A stretch of DNA of 64,000 nucleotides from Platanthera guangdongensis (lineage: Eukaryota; Streptophyta; Magnoliopsida; Asparagales; Orchidaceae), in contig CM077152.1 of NCBI GenBank assembly GCA_039583875.1, positions 16,479,059 to 16,543,058 of the forward strand, written 5' to 3'. Of the stretch, positions 54,201-62,038 are shown in pieces (the stretch's first letter is position 1; each line of letters opens with the position of its first letter). The position numbers were made by a program, and so were the translations under genes. The notes under the pieces were generated by a model. The model saw only the letters and a list, made by a program, of their open reading frames with translations, was not told the origin of the DNA and did no database searches.

Positions 54201-55327
54201 TCGTTTTGGAAGGCGAGAGTGATATTATGGGCAACATGCCCAATCAATTGTCGCATTATATTTAATATTCCTACATTTATGCATTTTGTCTTTTATTTTT
54301 GGGCTATTTACAGTAACGCACATGTATCCTCTATTTAAGGGACCCAAGGGGTCTTGTATATGTATGAATGAAGAGTCTAGTTTTCTTGTCTTCTTATTGT
54401 GAGATATTGGTAGCTCTCTCCACTAAGGAGCAAGCCCCACATAGCAATCGCGGTTCCGGCTCCACAATATCCTCCACCATCGCCATCTTCTCCGACTCCG
54501 GCCACTTCCTCGGCTAGTTACGGTTGTTACGGAAGTAGACCCATAACACATTCATATGTTGCTCCTGAATACGAGCAAGATTGAAAGCTTTCTAAAGGAA
54601 ATTCAACCTCAACATTTTAATAAGAATTTCAATATAGTCTCATAATCTTGTTATGAAATAGCTGATTGCATACTCCTCTCAGTCTCAGCCTCTTAATATG
54701 TACCTAATTAAGGATGGTGTCAAATTCCCCCAAATATTGTTGTACCATTCCAGTTTGTCTCAGCATCTTAATCCTTCCAATTGGATCATCAAAGAGAGAG
54801 TTAATCCAAAATGAGCCATAAGAGCTTGCACATACTCCTCACAGGTAGGTCAGGGAGGTTTCTAGCTATATAATAAAATTAACTAGTAATCTCATTTATC
54901 ATGCTTAACTCTGGATCTTAGATGTATTTATAGTGTTTTATATAGCAGGTAAAGATAATCTACCCTTAATTCTCATAGCATTTCTCTTCTAAATACTTTA
55001 TTTCATATATTGAAGTTCTCCTTTCAATGACTAAGACCAGACATACAAACGCATAGATCATAAATTGATTGAAAATAGTGGCTATTGGAAGATGTTGAGA
55101 GATATCGACCTTTCTTGTCCGGCAGTGTCCCAAATCTGGGCCTTAACAATCTTTTCGGAGACGCTGATGCTCCTTGTTGCAAACTCTACGCCAATGGTGG
55201 ATTTGGATTCGAGGCTGAACTCGTTCTTCGTGAATCGCGATAGTAGATTCGATTTCCCCACCCCAGAGTCTCCGATCAGGACCACCTTAAAGAGGTAGTC
55301 ATAGTCGTCGTCTGACCTATACGCCAT
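33151..55327 (-). CDS. RABA1: RABA1-type (Rab11 class) small GTPase, two exons split by a 21.5-kb intron
   Basis: RABA1 proteins are membrane-anchored GTP switches for traffic from the trans-Golgi/recycling endosome to the plasma membrane and cell plate. Exon 1 is 55327-55110 and exon 2 is 33580-33151. Exon 1 ends with two bases of an Arg codon at a GTCGAT donor, and exon 2 supplies the third base after a CCCGCTCAG acceptor, so the conserved [18 protein letters not shown] junction is exact. The 215-residue product has the P-loop GDSGVGKS (19-26), effector Thr44, WDTAGQE (66-72, Gln71 present), NKAD (125-128), ETSAL (153-157) and a C-terminal GCC for prenylation. [14 protein letters not shown] is taken as the start because it matches the family; an in-frame ATG ten codons upstream is unlikely. 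LPKGQTINV and the CC tail point to RABA1. The intron (33581-55109) is mostly transposons. Confidence 0.93.
33581..34799. other. RABA1 intron, 3' part, no gene
   Basis: No family recognised. 34300-34375 contains a short tandem repeat of CCAAAAGCGGTCGACCCC. This is probably original intron sequence plus unidentified repeats, lying between exon 2 and copia element A. Confidence 0.5.
35007..35022 (+). other. Primer-binding site of copia A
   Basis: TGGTATCAAAAGCAGA resembles the initiator-methionine tRNA complement TGGTATCAGAGC with small changes, and lies directly downstream of LTR-like sequence. Confidence 0.6.
35458..35598 (+). pseudogene. Copia A gag, N-terminal fragment
   Basis: Opens with ATG, continues as [13 protein letters not shown], and ends [16 protein letters not shown], the typical copia gag entry (K-L-[ND]-G-x-N/T-Y-x-x-W). 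Immediately after the Trp the frame is lost at the border of an unassigned 1.15-kb insertion. Confidence 0.7.
35604..36753. mobile_element. Unassigned 1.15-kb insertion within copia A gag
   Basis: It separates the two gag pieces. TGATG occurs at both borders (35599-35603 and 36754-36758) and may be a 5-base target duplication. The left end has two tandem copies of AGGCTCAAATTAGGGTTCTA-like sequence (35608 and 35646). No coding domain is recognised; a solo LTR is possible, but TG...CA termini are not evident. Confidence 0.45.
36759..37369 (+). pseudogene. Copia A gag core (UBN2-type)
   Basis: Contains [38 protein letters not shown] and [17 protein letters not shown], the pattern of copia gag (UBN2 family). 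A TAG at 37287-37289 breaks it. The reading continues through [10 protein letters not shown] to AVAGPG, where element B begins. Confidence 0.85.
37365..37369. repeat. Target-site duplication of element B (CCTGG), left copy
   Basis: CCTGG immediately precedes the 5' LTR of B; the second copy is at 45479-45483. Removing B and one copy restores continuous gag reading across the site. Confidence 0.93.
37370..37661 (+). repeat. 5' LTR of element B (292 bp)
   Basis: TGTAAGGGAGTATTATACAT to GATCGTTACA, with a TATA-like GCTATAAATAGAGCC. It differs from the 3' LTR by roughly 15-20 substitutions and a few indels, by eye. The following TGGTGCTCTCGTTGATG (37664) is the primer-binding site. Confidence 0.92.
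38293..38297. repeat. Target-site duplication of element C (GATCA), left copy
   Basis: GATCA before the 5' LTR; identical bases follow the 3' LTR at 43616-43620. Confidence 0.95.
38298..38483 (+). repeat. 5' LTR of copia C (186 bp)
   Basis: TGTTGGAAAAGCCC to TTCTACA. TATA-like CTATATATATG near 38409. The only difference from the 3' LTR is a C/T in the CTCCTCTC/CTCCTTTC stretch. Confidence 0.97.
38484..38496 (+). other. Primer-binding site of copia C
   Basis: TGGTATCAGAGCC follows the LTR with no gap and is the standard plant copia site, complementary to the 3' end of initiator methionine tRNA. Confidence 0.95.
38870..39340 (+). repeat. GCGGCCTC-type tandem repeats in copia C leader
   Basis: Two blocks. 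38878-38960 repeats a roughly 10-base TCGCCAGC unit. 39131-39340 repeats a unit of about 18 bases (AACTCGCTGCGGCCTCC and variants), partly as 36-base doublets. Both lie between the primer-binding site and the gag ATG. Confidence 0.85.
39341..43449 (+). pseudogene. Copia C gag-pol, near-intact with one frameshift
   Basis: Starts at ATG 39341. Gag contains [14 protein letters not shown] (residues 261-274). Protease is [10 protein letters not shown] (341-350). The integrase zinc region is HRRLGH...CDTC (465-493), followed by [15 protein letters not shown] and [10 protein letters not shown]. After a one-base loss in the C run at 41997-41999, RT continues in another frame ([17 protein letters not shown] near 42454). 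RNase H follows ([32 protein letters not shown]). The stop lies inside the 3' LTR, as in element 1. About 1370 residues in all. The frameshift falls at the start of RT, not at a gag/pol border, so it is taken as damage or sequence error rather than recoding. Confidence 0.95.
43430..43615 (+). repeat. 3' LTR of copia C (186 bp)
   Basis: TGTTGGAAAAGCCC to TTCTACA, preceded by GCGGGGGAG and followed by the TSD GATCA (43616-43620). Confidence 0.97.
44138..44515 (+). pseudogene. Gypsy-type gag fragment in element B
   Basis: [20 protein letters not shown] and [12 protein letters not shown] resemble the gypsy gag signature (F-x-G-x-DP-x-x-W...F, then ASFxLxGxA). The segment GTGCCATGATTGGCATCATTT is present twice about 100 bases apart (44340 and 44440), so a local duplication has scrambled the rest. 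The reading frame at 44735-45088 (MCADCSCYF...) is not recognised. Confidence 0.6.
45167..45478 (+). repeat. 3' LTR of element B (312 bp)
   Basis: TGTAAGGGAGTATTATACAT to GATCGTTACA, then TSD CCTGG. It carries an extra ACCTAGTGG duplication and an extended CTCGTCTCCGGCCGTC stretch compared with the 5' LTR. Confidence 0.92.
45484..45882 (+). pseudogene. Copia A gag zinc knuckle and start of protease
   Basis: Continues the frame of 36759-37369: [20 protein letters not shown] has a CCHC knuckle in which His is replaced by Tyr (C-x2-C-x4-Y-x4-C). Later, in a shifted frame, [13 protein letters not shown] is a damaged copia protease motif (normal form DSGA-x-x-H-x-T). The reading then meets the LTR of element D. 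Confidence 0.8.
45883..46249 (-). repeat. Probable 3' LTR of gypsy D
   Basis: On the minus strand it starts TGTTGTTATGAAC after GATGGGGG and ends GGGCGTAACA. It contains a TATATAA box (GGTTATATAACTCC). Borders are inferred from the purine tract and TG...CA ends; no second LTR is available for comparison. Confidence 0.55.
46250..48030 (-). pseudogene. Gypsy D gag/integrase remnants with chromodomain
   Basis: Integrase zinc region: [20 protein letters not shown] and CLVC (near 47450). Core: [55 protein letters not shown] (47316-46711). C-terminal: [19 protein letters not shown] and a chromodomain-like EVILDRKPI...[15 protein letters not shown] (46440-46300). Between gag and integrase a deletion has removed protease, RT and RNase H. 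Frame changes at about 46650 and 47320 show further decay. Confidence 0.88.
47657..47675. repeat. C19 homopolymer at deletion junction of D
   Basis: Nineteen C in a row on the plus strand. It lies exactly between gag-derived and integrase-derived sequence of element D. Confidence 0.95.
48037..48399 (+). repeat. Orphan LTR of element E
   Basis: TGTTGGCTTAAATTTATG to GGTTTACATCA, 363 bp, followed after three bases by a methionine-tRNA primer site. This gives orientation plus. No partner LTR is found in the window. Confidence 0.6.
48403..48415 (+). other. Primer-binding site of element E
   Basis: TGGTATCAGAGGG, a near-perfect initiator-Met tRNA complement, in the context TTTGGTATCAGAGGGAATG. 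Confidence 0.8.
48627..49117 (+). pseudogene. Unrecognised, possibly gag-like, ORFs of element E
   Basis: Two consecutive frames (48627-48872, [21 protein letters not shown]; 48860-49117, rich in Pro/Glu/Ser with [17 protein letters not shown]) lie where gag should start downstream of the primer site. The first could form a coiled coil. No diagnostic motif; the function is unknown, and position alone suggests gag. Confidence 0.35.
49260..50180 (-). pseudogene. LINE (non-LTR retrotransposon) reverse transcriptase fragment
   Basis: Minus-strand reading shows [20 protein letters not shown] (near 49530) and then [20 protein letters not shown] (49480-49420) with [11 protein letters not shown]. 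These are the RT fingers/palm motifs of LINEs (F-D/L-x-KAYDRV class). The upstream (50180-49600) reading is AT-rich and broken but compatible with the linker to an endonuclease. The FADD motif and 3' end are missing. Confidence 0.8.
50290..50787 (+). pseudogene. Copia RNase H 3' fragment
   Basis: [20 protein letters not shown], then [20 protein letters not shown] are the copia RNase H core. A TAG follows ESRK. The later [11 protein letters not shown] and the [13 protein letters not shown] block continue with further stops. It ends in GAAGGGGGAGAA, the purine tract before an LTR. Confidence 0.85.
50788..50996 (+). repeat. Copia 3' LTR (start; end uncertain)
   Basis: TGTTGGGTGTAGTTCTCATC directly follows the purine tract of the RNase H fragment. 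The right end cannot be fixed because the sequence grades into GA-rich low-complexity DNA. Confidence 0.6.
51176..51234. repeat. (TA)n microsatellite
   Basis: About 29 TA dinucleotides in succession, directly abutting the Helitron-like 3' end. Confidence 0.95.
51235..52079 (-). mobile_element. Helitron-like non-autonomous element
   Basis: On the minus strand it begins TCTTTACTACTATAAAA, similar to plant Helitron 5' ends, inside A|T. Its 3' end has a GGGCCGGAGGCCC hairpin followed by TGCCTGTCACTCG and then host T. The 3' hairpin unit recurs once (GGGCCGACGGCCCGTGCC, near 51325), and CGCGACAGTACCC(G/T)GTC recurs four times in the distal part. No Rep/helicase gene. The terminus is CTCG rather than the canonical CTRR, so confidence is moderate. 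Confidence 0.5.
51385..51404. repeat. C20 homopolymer
   Basis: Twenty uninterrupted C on the plus strand inside the Helitron-like element. Confidence 0.95.
52078..52133. repeat. GATATATA-type microsatellite
   Basis: AT-rich repeat of (AGATATATATAT) units next to the Helitron-like 5' end. Confidence 0.9.
52134..53221. other. Unassigned stretch with trinucleotide-rich repeats
   Basis: 52190-52400 has degenerate repeats built on GTCGCCGC(C/G)GTTGTT, which create spurious frames on both strands. An open frame at 52368-52781 is hydrophobic toward its end and matches nothing I know. 53180-53215 contains a 17-base tandem duplication (GCTATTTCTCCCAT). This may be the leader of gypsy G. Confidence 0.45.
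53222..54200 (+). pseudogene. Gypsy G gag with zinc knuckle, pol deleted
   Basis: Gag signature: [20 protein letters not shown] and CEQFFDHQ (53490-53575), then, after stops, SSPAMQ-like and [20 protein letters not shown] (near 53840) with [11 protein letters not shown] chromovirus zinc knuckle follows, [14 protein letters not shown] (near 54065). Only about 100 bases later come GGGGACAAGCTCGTTTTGGA and a TGATATTATGGGC LTR start, so protease through integrase has been deleted. Confidence 0.82.
54219..54440 (+). repeat. Probable 3' LTR of gypsy G (right end uncertain)
   Basis: Begins TGATATTATGGGCAACATG after a purine-rich GGAAGGCGAGAG. A CTCTATTTAAGGGACCC TATA-like box and a TGTATGAATGAAGAG downstream block are typical of gypsy LTRs. 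No partner LTR, so the right end is a guess. Confidence 0.55.
54441..55109. other. RABA1 intron, 5' part
   Basis: No gene or transposon recognised. It joins RABA1 exon 1 at 55110 and is probably original intron. Confidence 0.5.
55110..55327 (-). CDS. RABA1: RABA1 exon 1
   Basis: Encodes residues 1-72 plus two bases: the P-loop GDSGVGKS, the effector loop STIG and most of WDTAGQE. Undamaged. Splits from exon 2 in the conserved GQER/YRA position. Confidence 0.93.
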
Positions 55328-55825
55328 TACAAGCCAGCGTTCGCCCACGCGTCCCACCGCCGATCAAATCTCTATCGTTTCCGCTTCTTTTAATGGGGAT
55401 TTTCTTCTACCCAATGGAGGGAAATAACCGCCTCTGTGAAATCGCTGATCGTCACCGGCGAGCGAAGAGATGAGGGAGAGCGGAGGACAGATAGGGTTTT
55501 CAACGGTGATAGTTAACCGGGAAGTCCCTCTTGAAGCGGAGAGAGATTGAGAGCAGGAGGGGAGGAATAGAAACGCTCAAACGCGGCCAATTTTAGCGGG
55601 GATGTATTAAATATAATATTTAATAATATTATTATATTATTTATAACTCCATTATCTCCGTGATTGTGGCGTCTGGTTCAGTGGTACTCTCGTGCGTGAT
55701 TTTTCATGAGTATTTGCCTATTTGGACGTCCCCAAATTAATATTTGCAATGTTTTCGTATTTGTAATCCCTAAATTGATATTTGCATCAGCGCGGATTTT
55801 GCAGCCTATAGAAAAAATCAACTTA
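55328..55825. other. RABA1 upstream region
   Basis: Likely 5' UTR and promoter of RABA1. 55600-55650 is a strongly AT-rich TTTAATAATATTATTATA block. No second gene seen. Confidence 0.5.
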
Positions 55826-56265
55826 AGGTTCGGTTTGGTTTGGTGTGACTTATTTTTATTGGTCAAGCATCTACGATAGGGGCGGATTCAGAGGAGGGTC
55901 TGAGGGATACTGGCTCTCACATTATTTTTCAAAATACTTAGTATATTTGGGTTTCTCACGTCGATGCAATGAATTTTGACTACTTATATGTTAAAAACAG
56001 TGACCAGATGAGGGAGAAACGACTCTGATAAGATGGAAACGTAAAAAAAAATTGAAGGAAGTTGATGACTAGCCCCCATGTTAAAATTTTTATAACTCGG
56101 TGACATATTCAAAAAAAAAATTTGTGCACCTTCATTATCAATTTGTGCACCCCCATTATTAATTTTCTGATTACGACCGCATGAATCGGATTTTTATTAA
56201 GACTCAGTTCATGCGGTCGTAACCGCATAACCGGTAAAAATAAGTCTCACCAAACAGAACCTAAA
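55826..56265. mobile_element. M2 MITE split by another insertion
   Basis: Left half (55826-55877: GTGACTTATTTTTATTGGTC) and right half (56170-56265: GCGGTCGTAACCGCATAACC, then AAATAAGTC) together match the fold-back element at 31508-31632. About 290 unrelated bases lie between them. Confidence 0.75.
55878..56169. mobile_element. Insertion inside the M2 MITE
   Basis: Begins AGGGGCGGATTCAGAGG; near its right end is GTGCACCCCCATTATT, and TTTGTGCACC occurs twice (56120 and 56145). No coding content. Probably a short DNA element, superfamily not determined. Confidence 0.45.
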
Positions 56266-56478
56266 TTGAATGTTTCTTACTTTAGTGTGGTTTAGCTGCA
56301 GTTCGAAGTTGGTTGTTGTTGGGTGAAGGGTGAGTTTGAAGTAGAGTTCATTGTAGCATTTTGTTGAACATTTGGACTACACTTTTCAGCAACATCAGAA
56401 TTATGACCAGCAATACGAGGTGTTGCTGTTAGTAAAATTTGTGGTATATGTGTCGTTATGCCGAAATAATATTATCAG

Positions 56479-57815
56479 TGTTTCGAATGAATGCAGCGGC
56501 GCATAAACCTAAGAGGATCGTTTTAACCAAACTTTACTCGTTTCAATTTGGAGTTTTATAACAAATATTATTTTCCTAATTTACTCAATTGAATAAGAAC
56601 ACGCAAATAAAACTAGAACCAAACGGATATACAACTGAAATGCGGAAACTTAATGTATACCGGTTTTGGACTCTTGCTCGTGCTTCATGATGGCGGACAT
56701 TCCCAACAATGTCAAGGTGTTTTTCCTTATGAAGTCCGCAACGTTAGCGGAGTCCGCAAACATGTAAGAAAGACTAGACTTTGATCTCTACAACAAAAGG
56801 AGTTAGCACCAAAGTAATGTATAAAATACATCAGGACATATGAATCTCAACAATCACTAGATTAATGAGTGAAGTAAAATCCTAGTATTATAAGGCTGGA
56901 AGATTTAACCCCAAAAATCTAAAAAACAATTCCTTCTGGAATGTTGGATCCAGACGCTCAAAGTTCCAGCACATGAAAAAGAACACAATGATAAATTTTT
57001 ATTGAATGAAAATCATACAGATTACCCGTTATTAACTCCAGAACAAGCAGACAAGAAAAGTCCTTCTCTATATTCTGGAAGAGGAAAATGAAGGCCCGAA
57101 CTGCTCTTCCCTTGTCGGCGATGGTGGTCGATATGAAGGCTGGTTGTGGATGTCTGAAACCTCCGGCGATCTGCGATCTCTTCCTCTGAGAAGACCAAAT
57201 AGGGAGGAGAGTCCAGTGGTTACCAAAAGAGAATGAAAATGACTTTTTATGGCCGGCGGTGGATCTGGATCGGAACGCCGATGACCTAGATCGGCCCTTT
57301 CTCTTGGTGACAAAGGCGGAGCAGCACGCTAGGCACGAGATCGCTGGCGACAATACCCTATTTCAGCGTCCTCTAACGGCTCGAACGGAAGGAAGAACGC
57401 CGGGGCTGGAGGAGGAAGATGAAGGCGGACAGTTTCTAAAAGAACTCGGATATTTTTCACCCTTGTTCAGTGTATCCAAAATGGCAATGATAGAAATAAA
57501 ATCTTAGGCTTTAATAGGAGAGCCTTATTTAGGAGTTACCAAAAAATTAGGACCAATAAATCCCAATAACTCCTAAAATAAAAACTGAAATTTTAATCTC
57601 ATGACTTAAATTATCATGCCAAAAGAAAATTTGTCAAGGGTGACCGATTCGCGCTTTAAATGACGAGACGATTTGGCCCACCTATCACAGGCTTCAATCG
57701 TTCGCGCGACTAAATCAACGCGCGTTCGTAGTAGACTGAATGGACTCAAAACTCGCGTACGATTTCATCAAGACGTCTCGATGAGTCAAGTTCACTTAAC
57801 GGAAAATTTCTAACA
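56479..57815 (-). repeat. Probable 3' LTR of copia K (about 1.34 kb)
   Basis: On the minus strand it starts TGTTAGAAATTTTCC just after CCAAGTGGGAGAA (purine tract) and ends CATTCGAAACA. The distal border is inferred only from the CA end, so the length is tentative. Confidence 0.5.
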
Positions 57816-58431
57816 TTCTCCCACTTGGACTTATGCTCATCGTAACTTATGACATTCTGATAAAATCTTCACTAAAATTAAGGGTACCTTTTAGCGAACG
57901 CGATATGGAGTCTACTCTCATGTCAATCCGGTCCAATCAAATCCTTCACTCTGAATCATGGCGGCAACCGCATCATTGTGCGACACGGGACCTTCCATGG
58001 TCACAGTAGCTTACGGACTTAATCGGCATGGACAAGGTGCGGTTAAATAAAACATAGAACAACATGTTGAAAATGTGCACATGAAGGTTGTTCTAATTTG
58101 GTGGTCAACCTAACTTCTCAAACGAATGCACTAATCATGCTGCGAGAAATTCTTAAGTGTTCAAAAGAACAAGTATGTCTAACCTTAAGGTTCCAAAATT
58201 CATGCGTCAAAAGACATACTACAGGCCATAATTCAAATGAAGTGTCCTAGGCCTTATGCTCCGACTGACACAAGTCATGAGACTTTGTATGGAGTGTGAC
58301 GTGTCACATAAATTCAACAAATATTGAAACTTAACAATATTGTTGAATCAAAAATTTTTAATTATTAATGAATTAAATAAAGTGCAAACCAAACGACAGA
58401 TAACTGAATTGGAGCTTCATGAAACCTCTCA
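57816..58431 (-). other. 3' untranslated internal region of copia K
   Basis: Between the pol stop (58432) and the purine tract. I see no further coding motif. Confidence 0.55.
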
Positions 58432-61161
58432 CTAATCAAGCACATCGATCGACTCTTTAAGCCCCATATTAATAACATGTTTTTGAAACACGTTAGGGCG
58501 AAGTCCTTTAGTAAGTGGATCGGCCAACATGTCATTTGTCCCTAAATGCTCCACTAAAATGTCACCCTTCTTGACCAATTCCTTAACGGTCAAGAATTTA
58601 ATTTTCATATGTTTGGACCCGGTGATACTTTTATTGTTCATCGAGAACATAACTGCAAAAATATTATCACAATACATCCGGATGGGTCCAGCTACAGAAT
58701 CAACAACCTTTAACTCTGTAATGAAATTCTTAAGACACACTGCGTGAGTATAAGCTCCAAAGAGGGCAACGAATTCCGCATGCATTGTGGACGAAGTGAT
58801 GAGTGTCTGTTTGACACTCTTCCACAAAACGGCCCCACCACCAAACTTAAATATATAACCTGAAGTAAACTTTCTATCATCCTCACACCTGACAAAATCA
58901 GAATTTATGTACCCCACTAACTCAAGGTTTTGAACTCTATGGTAGACTAACTTAACATCCTTAGTTCCCTTCATATACCTTAAGACTTTCTTGGCAGTGA
59001 CCCAATGATCAGGTCCTGGGTTCGACTGATATCTGCCTAAAAGTCCTACTGCGAAGGCAATGTCCGGTCTGGTACAGACTTGGGCATACATTAAGCTGCC
59101 TACTGCACTAGCATAAGGTATATCCTTCATGCGCTCTCTCTCTATATCGTTCCTGGGGCATTGTGATAAGCTGAGCTTATCACCTTTAAGCACAAGTACG
59201 TCATCAGGCTTACAACCGAGCATGCTAAATCTCTCAAGTACATGCTCAATGTAGACTTTTTAAGAGAGTGACAATGTATGATGAGATCGGTCCTTAATGA
59301 TCTCAATTCCTAGAACGAAAGATGCTTCTCCAAGATCTTTCATATCAAAGTGTTTTGACAGAAATTACTTAGATTCATGCAATAATGTCAAATCACTGCT
59401 CGCAAGCAAGATATCATCTACATAGATAATTAAGAAGATGAATTTGCTCCCACTAATCTTGAGATATATGCAACGGTCTACCTTATTTTCTACAAAACCA
59501 AAAGAAGTAACTAGCTCGTCAAATTTTAAATACCACCACTGTCTAGAAGCTTGCTTCAGACCATATAGGGATTTGTTAAGCTTACATACAAGTTGATCGG
59601 AATGACCAGACTTGAACCCTCAGGCTGAATCATATAGACTTCCTCGGCAAGATCGTCATTCAGGAATGCAGTCTTTATATCCATCTGGTGTAGCTCCAAA
59701 TCATAATGAACTACTAATGTCATTATCACTCTGAAAGAGTCTTTAGAGGAAACGGGAGAAAAGGTCTCGTGGTAATCGATTCCTTCCCTCTGCATAAATC
59801 CCTTGGCTACCAGTCTAGCATTAAACCGCTCGACCTTCCTTTAGAGTCCTTCTTGGTCTTAAACACCCATTTAGAACCAATGGTCTTACAGCCTTTGGGT
59901 AACTCAACCAACTCTCAACCTTATTCAGCTTCATAGACTTCATCTCATCTTTCATCGCATCCCACCACAGATCAGCTTGAGGTCCAGACACAGCTTCATT
60001 AAATGTCACTGGGTCAATTACTTGACCAATGTCATAATCACTCTCTCCTAAATAAACTTCATAGTCTGAGGAAATTGCAGGCCTTCTCTGTCTAATGGAT
60101 CTTCTAGCGGGTGGATGAACCTCCTGGATATGAGGAGGAATCTCAACTAGAAACGGTGGTAAGACCGCTTCCACATCCTCCACTTGTTCCGTCACAGGTT
60201 CAGGCACCGCAGGATTTCCTATCAAGGGCACAGATAAATTAATGGGCACAACTTCCTCGACTTCACTAATAGGACGAGAGCAATTAGGTTCATCAGCGAC
60301 ATCCTATTCTAAAAATTTAGCTGTCTGAGACTCCATAATTTTGGGACCTCCTGAAGGAGAATAGAACTTAAATCCCTTGGAGTGATCTGGGTAGCCAATG
60401 AAATAGCAATGATAAGACCTAGGGGCAATTTTACTTTCTGATGGGTTGTACAAACGGACTTCTGCAGGACACCCCCAGACATGTAAATGATTAAGGTCGG
60501 GTCGTCTACCAGTTCACAACTCAAAAGGTGTTAGGTACTGACTTAGACAGGACTCTATTAAGGATGTACACTGCAATCTTAAGCGCCTCACCCCATAAAA
60601 ATTCTGGAAGATTCGTTCTACTCATCATGCTCCTCATCATTTCCTTAAGGGTGCGATTACGCCTTTCGGCCACACCATTCTGCTCAGGACTACCCGACAT
60701 AGAGTACTGGGCAACAATGTCACAGCTCTCCAAGTATCTGGCAAACAGACATTTATGGTGCCCGGAGGCATCATGTCTACCAAAATACTTGTCACCTCTG
60801 TCAGACCTAACAATCTTGATGTCTTTCCCTATTTGTTTTTCAACTTCAGTCTTGAAAATCTTGAACTTTTCAAGAAATTCAGACTTCTTTTTATTAAGTA
60901 CAAATAGAGAAAACGGGAGTAGTCATCAATAAACGTAATAAAATAGGTGTTCCTATAGAGGGTAGTGGAATAAGGACCACTGATGTCCGTATGAATAACC
61001 TTTAACACACTTGAACTACGAGTTGAGCTCTTCTTCTTAATCTTGGTCATCTTACCTCTACAGCAGTCCACGCATGTCTCTAGATCACTGAAGTCTAGAG
61101 TAGGGAGAATGTTTTCCTTATGTACAACCCCATATTTGCTGAGCCAGACAAGGAGGCACAA
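58432..61161 (-). pseudogene. Copia K pol, decayed
   Basis: Minus-strand order: integrase zinc-region end (ETCVDCCRGKMTK, near 61070) and core ([23 protein letters not shown]), integrase late core ([20 protein letters not shown], near 60690), linker (60249-59821), RT (ETFSPVSSKDSFRVIMTL, ELHQMDIKTAFLNDDL, 59795-59640), and RT/RNase H tail (SAVGSLMYAQVCTRPDIAFA, SSTMHAEFVALFGA, 59223-58432). At least one TAA replaces a conserved codon (near 59262) and several frame changes occur. Gag and protease are missing because the element is cut off at about 61160, where gypsy J begins. Its lineage is clearly different from that of element C. Confidence 0.9.
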
Positions 61162-61700
61162 TGGTCACAGGAGGGTTAGCCGAAGTGGTCCCGCCCTAAG
61201 GAGGATCTCGCCCACAGAAGGCGGAAACGCTCTCGCCGGATGCTATAAAAGAGAAACTGTAGGCCGAGAGCGCCAAGCGCGGACTGCGCGGAAGCGCTCT
61301 CGCCCAAACCAAGCCTTAGTCCCGAAGAGTTCTCGCTTGCGCTGGGCGAGAACGTTCGCGCCACGCCCTGGGCCGAAAGGTCTCGGCACCAGCTCTCGTC
61401 GAGTGGGTCCCAGGGTCTTTGGAAGAATGTCCTAATTGCCCTCAGGAGAAATTACTTCAGTACCCTCAGAGAGACAGCCGGGTTTGGCTATTGGCTATTC
61501 AACCAGGCCAACCAGGAGGCTTTTTCATAAATTCAGGACAGCAAAATGCTATAATAGACCCATAAGGTCTCCTTAGAAGGCAAGCTATCATTGTCTCCCG
61601 AATTCCAGCGCTTTCTGAGGAGCTCCTAGCCCAGCTTTGGCTTTGGAGGGGAAGCTCTCAGAGATCTTCCGGGTGTGAGGTGGGACCTCCCTGCTGGGGC

Positions 61701-62026
61701 TTTTGGGTCAGTCTTAGGTCCTTAGAATCCAGTCAAGGGGTGAGACTTGAGAGAAGTAGGTTTTGGATGCACCCCTTTTTCTTCGAACTTCAGTTGGGGT
61801 CATATTTGGCTTCAACAGTTCTGGTGCGGTGAGCGTGGAGAAGTAGGTTTTGGCTGCACCCCTTTTTGGGTCAGTCTTAGGTCCTTAGAATCCAGTCAAG
61901 GGGAGAGACTTGAGAGAAGTAGGTTTTGGCTGCACCCCTTTTTTCTTCGAACTTCAGTGGGGTCATATTTGGCTTCAACAGTTCTGGTGCGGTGAGCGTG
62001 GAAGGCAGCCGATTCAAGAAAGCCTT
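61701..62026 (+). repeat. 163-bp tandem duplication in J leader
   Basis: TTTTGGGTCAGTCTTAGGTC at 61701 recurs at 61864, and the similarity continues through AGAAGTAGGTTTTGG(A/C)TGCA and GGCTTCAACAGTTCTGGTG with a few changes and one-base indels. The second copy ends just before the gag ATG at 62039. Confidence 0.88.
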
Positions 62027-62038
62027 AAGTTTTGTCCC

